This document shows positions 1 through 4,770 of a DNA stretch of 5,140 nt, one piece after another (position 1 is the stretch's first letter; the number at the start of each line of letters is the position of its first letter). The translations under genes and the position numbers were made by a program. A model generated the notes under the pieces. The model made no database searches. It worked only from the letters and a program-made list of their open reading frames with translations, and had not been told where the DNA came from. Where the stretch lies: NCBI GenBank assembly GCA_964423175.1, contig CAYRDM010000042.1, positions 1 through 5,140 of the forward strand, in the 5' to 3' direction. The DNA comes from JBGQJN01 sp964423175 (lineage in GTDB: Bacteria; Patescibacteriota; Minisyncoccia; 2-02-FULL-40-12; IGHO2-01-FULL-4-A).

Positions 1-1076
1 CAAAGAATCGGACCTTTTATTTTCCCTACTTGTTTTTGTACTGCCAGATATTCCAAAATTCTTTCCTTGGTTTTCTTTAAACCATAATGATCATGATTAA
101 GAATTTTTTCAGCATCTTTAAGTTCCAGTTTGTTTTCACCGTCAGTAGATTTCTTGTTCCAAGGCAGCTCAACTAACCAATCTAAATAAGTCCTTAAATA
201 AGAAACCTCCGGACTAAATGAGGGCATTTTTTCAAGTCTCGCCAATTCCTTCAATGCTTTCGCTTCGGTTTCTTTTGGCATACCCGCAGATTTTATCTTG
301 GATCTGAGTGTGTCGATATCGCTTTTCTCAGAATCAATACCTAATTCCTTTTCAATGCTTTTCATCTGCTCTCGCAAAAAGACCTCTTTCTGCATTTTAC
401 CAAGTTGTTTTTTGGTTTCTTTAAAAACCTTTCTCTCGGCTTCGATTATTTCTGTCTCGCGAGAAATATAAAAATTAACTTTTTTCAAAGCCTCCAGTGG
501 ATCCAGAGCTTCCAATATATCCTGCTGGTCTTTTAATTCTAAGTTAAGATTGATTGTTATTAAGTTAACAACCTGCTCGGGATCTCTGACCTGATTCAAA
601 ACGTCTATTAAATCGCTAATAGCCGCCGGCGTCTGGCGAATCTCCAACAGTTTCTTGAACTGTTCTATGGTCGCCCTCGTTAAGGCCTCGGCCTCAACTC
701 CATGTTTGGTAATGTTTTTGGCTGGTTCTATTTTTGCTCTAAAAAATGGTTCAATTTGAGAAAACTCTTTTATCACAACCCTGGCTATACCCTCGACATT
801 AATCTTCGATGAACCATCTGGTAATTTGTGAACTTCAAAAACTCTACCGACAGTACCGATACGAAAAAGGTCTTTCTGATCAACGTCATCATAAATATTT
901 TTCTGAGCGACAAAAACAATTAACTTATCCTTAGGCATTGCGGCATCAAGGCTTCCCATTGATTTTGACCTCTGCACTAGAAGAGGGATCACAACCCTAG
1001 GGAAAAGAACCACATTCTTAAGTGGTATTAATGGCAACTCGTCTTGGATTGTCGTATTTCCGGAATTAAATGGCAT
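1..1076 (-). CDS. lon: ATP-dependent Lon protease, N-terminal part (cut by window edge)
   Basis: Lon is a cytoplasmic AAA+ serine protease that degrades misfolded and regulatory proteins. My own translation reads without interruption from the ATG at 1074-1076 to the window edge, giving 358 complete codons. Residues about 13-205 look like the Lon N-terminal substrate-binding (LAN) domain, including the stretches LPLIPLKNVVLFP and LPDGSSKINVEGIARV. A charged helical region follows, with the family signature FLREQMKSIEKELG at 233-246. Next come YLRTYLDWLVELPWN at 293-307 and then KIKGPIL at 352-358. In Lon proteins the sequence after GPIL is the Walker A motif GPPGVGKT, so the ATPase and Ser-Lys protease domains lie beyond the left edge. 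The gene has its own promoter and is separated from the upstream MBL gene by a terminator. No Shine-Dalgarno is visible before the ATG, and I saw no CIRCE operator. Identity is very secure; completeness cannot be judged. Confidence 0.97.
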   Translation of the reverse strand, partial: MPFNSGNTTIQDELPLIPLKNVVLFPRVVIPLLVQRSKSMGSLDAAMPKDKLIVFVAQKNIYDDVDQKDLFRIGTVGRVFEVHKLPDGSSKINVEGIARVVIKEFSQIEPFFRAKIEPAKNITKHGVEAEALTRATIEQFKKLLEIRQTPAAISDLIDVLNQVRDPEQVVNLITINLNLELKDQQDILEALDPLEALKKVNFYISRETEIIEAERKVFKETKKQLGKMQKEVFLREQMKSIEKELGIDSEKSDIDTLRSKIKSAGMPKETEAKALKELARLEKMPSFSPEVSYLRTYLDWLVELPWNKKSTDGENKLELKDAEKILNHDHYGLKKTKERILEYLAVQKQVGKIKGPIL

Positions 1077-1091
1077 ATGATTTTTATATAT

Positions 1092-1119
1092 ATTTTAGCA
1101 AATTTACAGATAAAATCAA
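1092..1119 (-). promoter_or_regulatory. Probable lon promoter with extended -10
   Basis: On the minus strand TTGATT (1114-1119) is followed after 16 nt by TAAAAT (1092-1097). The -10 is immediately preceded by TGC, which makes an extended -10 (TGCTAAAAT). Only 15 nt separate the -10 from the lon ATG. The expected start of transcription near 1085 would therefore leave a leader of about 9 nt, too short for a normal Shine-Dalgarno. The promoter lies just downstream of the MBL terminator, so lon is likely its own transcription unit. Confidence 0.55.
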
Positions 1120-1130
1120 GGTCTTGGACA

Positions 1131-1159
1131 TAAAATAAAATGGCCTGGGCCAATTTTAT
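1131..1159 (-). terminator. Rho-independent terminator ending the MBL operon
   Basis: Read on the minus strand, about 20 nt after the MBL stop codon there is a hairpin with core TGGC-CCAG-GCCA. It is extended by six A-T pairs past one bulged T and runs into TTTTATTTTA. The GC-rich core followed by a U-rich tract fits an intrinsic terminator for minus-strand transcription. It separates the four-gene operon from lon. Confidence 0.7.
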
Positions 1160-1180
1160 ATTTTAACTTTGATAACAATA

Positions 1181-2557
1181 CTATGACAGCACGAAAGTCT
1201 CACTCTCCCGTGGCGCAACAGCATTTACACCAAATTTTTCATGGGCCAAATTTGCCAGCGTACTAGATGACTCTTCTTCGCCCTGAACAACAAATACCTG
1301 TTTTAAACCGCCGCTTTTTTGATTGCCAGCAGAACCGCCTATCCATTTCAAAAGACCGATCTGGTCCGCATGAGCAGAATACGCCGAAAGATTTTCTATA
1401 CGACATTTCACGTCAACCTTTTGGCCCAAAATTTTTACTTCCTTATCACCCTTTTGTATTCTTCTGCCCAAACTCCCGTCAACCTGATAACCCACAAACA
1501 AAATCGTACTTCTTGAGTCAGGCAAATACCTAATCTCATGATGAATGATTCTACCCCCCTGGCTCATTCCAGAACCTGCAATAATAATTTTAGGCGCCGG
1601 AACATTATTAATTGCTTTTGATTCTTCAGTCGAACTGGTCATTTTTAATCCAGGAAAATTAAAAATATCATCCCCCGAGTTGATTATGTATGTTGTGGCC
1701 TTATTAAAATAATCTGAATTTTTTGAATAAGCAGAAGTCATTTTAATCGCCAAAGGACTATCAACAAAAATAGGAACTTTAGGTATGAGGCTCTTGTTTA
1801 CCAAATCGTTAAGCTCGAAGAGGAGCTCTTGCGTTCTTTCAATCGCAAAAGAAGGTATCATCAAAACACCTCCCCTATTTATGGTTTCCGTAATTATTTT
1901 GGCTAGTTTTTGCTTTCTCTCCTGCCTATCTTCATGAACCCGATCACCATAAGCGGACTCAACAACTATATAATTGGCGTCTGCTATCTGCTCTGTGTTT
2001 CTAAGAAGAGGTGTAGGCGGATTGCCTAGATCTCCTGAAAAATAAATTTTCTTTGTTGTTCCTTCTTCTTGCCAAGAAATTTCTATAATAGCAGATCCCA
2101 ATATGTGCCCGGCGTCATGAAAAACAACCCTAAATCCTTCGAATTCCAAAGCCTCGCCATAATCGATACCCTTCACAAGAGACATCAAAGCATCGACATC
2201 CTCCTGTTGAAACAAAGCCTGATGTCCAGAAGTTTTCGCCTCTTCTTGAATTTGTCTCATGTTGTCTGGTAAAGCTATCGACATTAAATCCCTGGTTGCT
2301 TTTGTTGTGTAAACGCTACCCCTAAAACCATCCTTGTATAGTTTGGGTAAACGTCCTATGTGATCGATGTGGCTGTGGGTTATAAAAACATACTTAATTT
2401 CTTCTGGATTATATTTGAAAGGTTGATAATTCAAATCTTCAGCATATTTACTGCCCTGGTTCAAACCACAATCTACAAGAATTTTTGTAGTGCCAGTGTC
2501 TAAAAAATAATTAGCACCGGTAACAGTTCTGGCACCTCCATAAAAAACTATTTTCAT
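1181..2557 (-). CDS. MBL-fold beta-CASP RNase-like protein (CPSF73/TTHA0252 type) with altered motif C
   Basis: This 458-residue protein has the length and layout of bacterial beta-CASP metallo-beta-lactamases such as TTHA0252, which act as RNA-cleaving zinc enzymes in the cytoplasm. Visible motifs are D29 in LVDCG, the zinc motif H61-S-H63-I-D65-H66, H151 in AGHILGSA, and D176 in SGDLGN. The beta-CASP part shows motif A at E200 (VVESAYGDR), the typical stretches IPSFAIERTQE and GSGMSQGGRIIHH, and motif B at H396 (YSAHAD). Motif C, normally the zinc-ligand His of VHGE, reads VVQGEEE with Q425 instead; the codon is CAG. The start ATG precedes the usual family opening MKIVFYGGARTVTG. The gene begins 7 nt after the presenilin-like gene stops, with no visible Shine-Dalgarno, and is the last gene of the operon. 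The family assignment is firm. Whether it is a fully active RNase is uncertain because of the missing ligand. Confidence 0.92.
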   Translation of the reverse strand: MKIVFYGGARTVTGANYFLDTGTTKILVDCGLNQGSKYAEDLNYQPFKYNPEEIKYVFITHSHIDHIGRLPKLYKDGFRGSVYTTKATRDLMSIALPDNMRQIQEEAKTSGHQALFQQEDVDALMSLVKGIDYGEALEFEGFRVVFHDAGHILGSAIIEISWQEEGTTKKIYFSGDLGNPPTPLLRNTEQIADANYIVVESAYGDRVHEDRQERKQKLAKIITETINRGGVLMIPSFAIERTQELLFELNDLVNKSLIPKVPIFVDSPLAIKMTSAYSKNSDYFNKATTYIINSGDDIFNFPGLKMTSSTEESKAINNVPAPKIIIAGSGMSQGGRIIHHEIRYLPDSRSTILFVGYQVDGSLGRRIQKGDKEVKILGQKVDVKCRIENLSAYSAHADQIGLLKWIGGSAGNQKSGGLKQVFVVQGEEESSSTLANLAHEKFGVNAVAPRESETFVLS

Positions 2558-2564
2558 TTATAAA

Positions 2565-3395
2565 TCAGAATAATATTAAAGAAAAAAGATAACCAATGAT
2601 TGTTATTGCCACTATCGGCGGGAGAGCAGCCATTGGCTTGCGAACTTTTTGATTATTAAAAATTAAATGCATAAGAAATAGCCCCAATAGTGAGAAAAAT
2701 CCAACCAGCAAAGACTGTTTAATAGAGTACCTGACCAGTGATGCGGATAGCAAAAGAGGAAAAATAACATCGCCAGAACCCAATATCATAAAACCTTGTC
2801 CTGGGGTAATATTTGCTATTTTCTCAGTGTGACTGCGACCTTCTTCGGGCACGACAAAACCAAAAATCGCATGCGATCTTATCATCGCTTCTGCAAGTTT
2901 TATCATATGTCCTGTTTTATAAACCGCGACGATATCATAGAAGGACATAATTACTAAAATCCAAACTATAGTAACCGGGGTTAAAGAAAGTCCGAAAGCG
3001 GCACCAACCCCAGCGAGAGTAATTACCATTACCAAGTTCTGTATAATCGCATTATTGAAAAATAAAACCAAAACAGCAGCCCACAAAGCAAGAAGTGTGG
3101 CAATAATAGGAGCAAACCAAATACTTGCTACCGCCTGAACTCCGCTGAACACTATTACTGCGAAAAAAATCTTAAACAATATGGAACCTGCCCGTTGGAA
3201 TTTAGTTGCCAAAAAGACAATAAGAAATATAAACAGGGCTAAGATTATAAAATCCAAAACATTAAAGGCCGAAAATCCTTGTGCCTCAACCGGCCCAAGA
3301 CTCGGCAAAAACTTATGTGCAACAAAAATTCCAAGAATTTGGGTTAAAGCAAAGGGCACAAAAATTCTTACAAAGTTTTCTGGTTTGAAATTCAT
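2565..3395 (-). CDS. Presenilin/signal-peptide-peptidase-type intramembrane aspartyl protease
   Basis: This 276-residue, strongly hydrophobic protein has about nine predicted membrane segments, at roughly 9-27, 45-64, 72-91, 95-113, 118-136, 140-158, 201-219, 226-246 and 256-275. The two catalytic signatures of GxGD aspartyl proteases are present. One is the YD motif in SFYDIVAVYKTGHM (D154) in the sixth segment; the other is LGSGD (D209) in the seventh. The third signature, PAL before the last segment, reads AALPP at 256-260, so the first Pro is Ala. Spacing and size fit the prokaryotic presenilin-homologue family (COG3389-like), which cleaves substrates inside the membrane and is better known from archaea. 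The ATG overlaps the stop of the upstream 94-residue gene by 4 nt (ATGA), implying translational coupling, and the MBL gene follows after 7 nt. The natural substrate is unknown. The loop at about 180-198 between the catalytic segments is hydrophilic. Confidence 0.88.
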   Translation of the reverse strand: MNFKPENFVRIFVPFALTQILGIFVAHKFLPSLGPVEAQGFSAFNVLDFIILALFIFLIVFLATKFQRAGSILFKIFFAVIVFSGVQAVASIWFAPIIATLLALWAAVLVLFFNNAIIQNLVMVITLAGVGAAFGLSLTPVTIVWILVIMSFYDIVAVYKTGHMIKLAEAMIRSHAIFGFVVPEEGRSHTEKIANITPGQGFMILGSGDVIFPLLLSASLVRYSIKQSLLVGFFSLLGLFLMHLIFNNQKVRKPMAALPPIVAITIIGYLFSLILF

Positions 3396-3676
3396 TTTTT
3401 AAGCCACGGTTTGTCTGGATATTTTTTAATTATGAACCTATAACCCACTTCCTGCACTGACAGACCTGGGTTATTGGCCGAGACCCATTCATCAATCAAT
3501 TCTCTTTCCGATGAAGAAATGTTTTTTAAATTATTGGCGGAAGCACTCAAAATCAAATTATCTGAATCAAAATTTTTAAGCGCTATGAAAAACAGTCCGA
3601 TAAAAAACATCGAAAAAATTAAAACAAAAACGCCTCCCACCCAAGACTCGATCACAAATGTTGCCGGATTTCTCAT
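3392..3676 (-). CDS. Hypothetical single-pass membrane protein, 94 residues
   Basis: I do not recognise a family. The protein has a short N-terminus, one strong membrane segment at about residues 12-33, and a soluble C-terminal domain of about 60 residues. That domain includes a likely helix around SERELIDEWVSANNPG (56-71) and a basic, aromatic tail with YPDKPWLKK. No signal-peptidase site, cysteine or metal motif is seen. It starts 8 nt after the cupredoxin-like gene stops, and its TGA overlaps the ATG of the presenilin-like gene by 4 nt. That position makes it very likely a real, co-translated gene despite its size. Being a single-pass protein coupled to an intramembrane protease, it could be a partner or substrate; this is inference from position. 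No Shine-Dalgarno precedes the ATG. Confidence 0.72.
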   Translation of the reverse strand: MRNPATFVIESWVGGVFVLIFSMFFIGLFFIALKNFDSDNLILSASANNLKNISSSERELIDEWVSANNPGLSVQEVGYRFIIKKYPDKPWLKK

Positions 3677-3684
3677 TGTTAGAA

Positions 3685-4122
3685 TTAAGGCCTAACTATT
3701 ACAGTACCCTCTTCGGATTGGGTATAAGCGTTGTGATAACCGAAAATTCCCGACTGATTAAAAGTATAATTGAAAATGCCTTTCGCTGGAATATCAGCAA
3801 CGCTATCAAAGCCGGCAAGATTTGGCACACCACTTGTATAATCAGAAATGACTCTCAAGGGTGTCTTGCTATCATTTTGAAACTTAACACTGTCCCCCAC
3901 ATGAATCCTGATGTTGGTTGGACTAAAAACTCCTGAACCATAAAAAACAGTATAAGATCTGGGTTCTCTTGAGACGACGGCCTTAGACGTATAGGCTTGG
4001 CCGCCACTTAATAAATCTGGGTTATTACGGCCAAAGTATAAAACAGCCAAAGCGAAAACCGCTAAAACAAAAATTATAAAAATCCATGTCGTATTTTTAG
4101 AATGTAAGTCAAAATCCTTCAT
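3685..4122 (-). CDS. Membrane-anchored cupredoxin-fold protein lacking copper ligands
   Basis: This 145-residue protein has an N-terminal membrane anchor at about 12-30, a linker, and a beta-rich domain at about 55-145 with cupredoxin landmarks. These are VFSPTNIRIHVGDSVKF (65-81), FQNDSKTPLRV (81-91), and a C-terminal G-x-F-x-Y...GTVIV block (125-143). The domain is probably exposed outside the cytoplasm. In cupredoxins the copper ligands would be His in the N-D-x-x-P-H-x-V stretch and the C-x2-H-x2-M of the last block. Aligning by the flanking residues gives L89, N131, T134 and E137, so all four type-1 copper ligands are absent and electron transfer through copper is unlikely. It is the first gene of the operon. 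The ATG is only 8 nt from a perfect TATAAT, so the mRNA is probably leaderless or nearly so. The fold call is good; the function is unknown, possibly a structural or binding role. Confidence 0.75.
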   Translation of the reverse strand: MKDFDLHSKNTTWIFIIFVLAVFALAVLYFGRNNPDLLSGGQAYTSKAVVSREPRSYTVFYGSGVFSPTNIRIHVGDSVKFQNDSKTPLRVISDYTSGVPNLAGFDSVADIPAKGIFNYTFNQSGIFGYHNAYTQSEEGTVIVRP

Positions 4123-4130
4123 AAAACTTT

Positions 4131-4158
4131 ATTATACCACCATAACAGGCCGGGCAAA
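4131..4158 (-). promoter_or_regulatory. Extended -10 promoter of the cupredoxin-presenilin-MBL operon, probably leaderless
   Basis: On the minus strand a perfect TATAAT (4131-4136) is preceded by TGG, giving the extended -10 TGGTATAAT. The -35 is weak: TTGCCC with a 15-nt spacer or TTTGCC with a 16-nt spacer (4152-4158). Only 8 nt lie between the -10 and the ATG at 4120-4122. The usual transcription start would fall 1-2 nt before the ATG, leaving no room for a Shine-Dalgarno. The promoter begins directly after the U-tract of the preceding terminator. Confidence 0.7.
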
Positions 4159-4185
4159 AATAAAAAAGACCCCATTAGGAGTCTT
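4156..4185 (-). terminator. Rho-independent terminator of the PIN-like gene, stop codon in loop
   Basis: On the minus strand AAGACTCC and GGGGTCTT form an 8-bp stem with one G-T(U) wobble. The loop is TAAT, and the run TTTTTTATTTTT follows. The TAA in the loop (4175-4177) is the stop codon of the PIN-like gene, so the left arm of the hairpin is coding sequence. The stem plus U-tract is a textbook intrinsic terminator. Confidence 0.88.
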
Positions 4186-4672
4186 CGACTTTTGACCAAA
4201 CCTTGTTCATTATCTGAACTGCGCAACGCAAATTATCTTGCCGATTAGTACCATAGCTCTTGCAACCGACGACTTTTACAAAAATCTCGTTCTCGCCGTC
4301 AGAAACTGAACCCTTTTTAAACTCGAGTGTAACCTCATTTTCACCACGACGTACAGCACAATTGTATGCGTTTGGAGCATCACGATTTAAAAAATCGTGA
4401 TCCTTTGTAAGCAAATAAAACAGTGGCTTCTTCTTGCCTCTAGTCCAAGCCCTGCCTCTGCGTATGATTTTAAAAATATGCTGAAGTACGCGAAAATCAT
4501 TCAAACCCTCTAGGGCCTTTCCTGGATGTATAACAAGTGCCTTAAAATCAAACTTGTGAGCGCAAAGTACCAAACTTTTATCGGCACAATTTTCACTACA
4601 GCGGTCAAACCTTGGCATATTGGCATCAAGAAAAAGAACAACGTCAAAAGTTTCCTCTTCCTTAGCTGACAA
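4175..4672 (-). CDS. Putative PIN-like (DUF5615/Mut7-C-like) protein, 165 residues, TTG start
   Basis: The N-terminal half resembles PIN-like nuclease folds of the DUF5615/Mut7-C kind. A hydrophobic strand ends in an acidic residue, VVLFLDANMP (D16), in place of the usual LLDENLP. A middle helical stretch contains E55 and D59, and a second strand with acidic residues reads FYLLTKDHDF (D91, D93), close to the family's VLTKDxDF. If correct, the protein would be a metal-dependent RNase or a toxin-like protein; no antitoxin gene is adjacent. The C-terminal 60 residues are a charged beta-rich extension I do not recognise. Unusual features are a possible metal site C25-x3-C29-x7-C37-x-H39 and a basic stretch at 71-82. 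I chose the TTG at 4670-4672 because GGAGGT lies 4 nt upstream and a stop codon lies a few codons before it. The next Met (M19) would remove D16. The gene has its own promoter and terminator. Coding status is fairly sure; the family call is tentative. Confidence 0.6.
   Translation of the reverse strand: MSAKEEETFDVVLFLDANMPRFDRCSENCADKSLVLCAHKFDFKALVIHPGKALEGLNDFRVLQHIFKIIRRGRAWTRGKKKPLFYLLTKDHDFLNRDAPNAYNCAVRRGENEVTLEFKKGSVSDGENEIFVKVVGCKSYGTNRQDNLRCAVQIMNKVWSKVEDS
4379..4401. repeat. Perfect 10-bp inverted repeat inside the PIN-like gene
   Basis: The arms ATCACGATTT (4379-4388) and AAATCGTGAT (4392-4401) are perfectly complementary with a 3-nt spacer. The repeat spans codons for the DHDFLNRD part of the putative active-site region. 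No U-tract follows on the minus strand, so it is not an obvious terminator. Confidence 0.6.
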
Positions 4673-4675
4673 AAT

Positions 4676-4681
4676 ACCTCC
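4676..4681 (-). promoter_or_regulatory. Shine-Dalgarno GGAGGT deciding a TTG start
   Basis: GGAGGT on the minus strand lies just before the TTG at 4670-4672, with 4 nt between GGAGG and the start. No in-frame ATG is available before the conserved strand VVLFLDAN, so this site decides the start. It is the only clear Shine-Dalgarno in the window. Confidence 0.65.
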
Positions 4682-4717
4682 AAATGATCCTTTTTAAAGT
4701 CCCCTTCAGACAAAACA

Positions 4718-4746
4718 AATATAATCCTGCGCCTCAAAATAGTCAA
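4718..4746 (-). promoter_or_regulatory. Sigma70-type promoter of the PIN-like gene
   Basis: TTGACT (4741-4746) and TATATT (4718-4723) are separated by exactly 17 nt on the minus strand. Each differs from the consensus at one position. The expected start near 4711 gives a leader of about 39 nt containing the GGAGGT site. The -35 directly overlaps the end of the U-tract of the preceding terminator. Confidence 0.72.
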
Positions 4747-4770
4747 ATAAAAACGGGCTTTAATCCCGTT
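4745..4770 (-). terminator. Rho-independent terminator of the right-edge membrane protein gene
   Basis: On the minus strand AACGGG and CCCGTT form a 6-bp stem around a 7-nt loop, followed by TTTATTT. The stem begins at the last base of the TGA stop codon (4770-4772). It fits an intrinsic terminator for minus-strand transcription. Confidence 0.78.

Noticed and set aside
1077..1130. A heat-shock operator (CIRCE) or CtsR-like site upstream of lon
   Set aside because: The region contains no TTAGCACTC/GAGTGCTAA inverted repeat and no heptad direct repeats; only an extended -10 promoter is supported.
2338..2385. Possible reading of the MBL protein as a beta-lactamase or glyoxalase because of the HSHIDH motif
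   Set aside because: The 458-residue length, the GSGMSQGGRIIHH stretch, motif A E200 and the SAHAD motif place it in the beta-CASP RNA-processing group rather than among small MBL hydrolases.
1267..3936. Several plus-strand open frames of 65-92 codons (around 1267-1533, 1319-1516, 2069-2272, 3181-3402, 3474-3695, 3658-3936)
   Set aside because: Each lies antisense to a well-supported minus-strand gene, has no ribosome site or promoter that I could see, and encodes no recognisable motif. They are shadows of the real genes.
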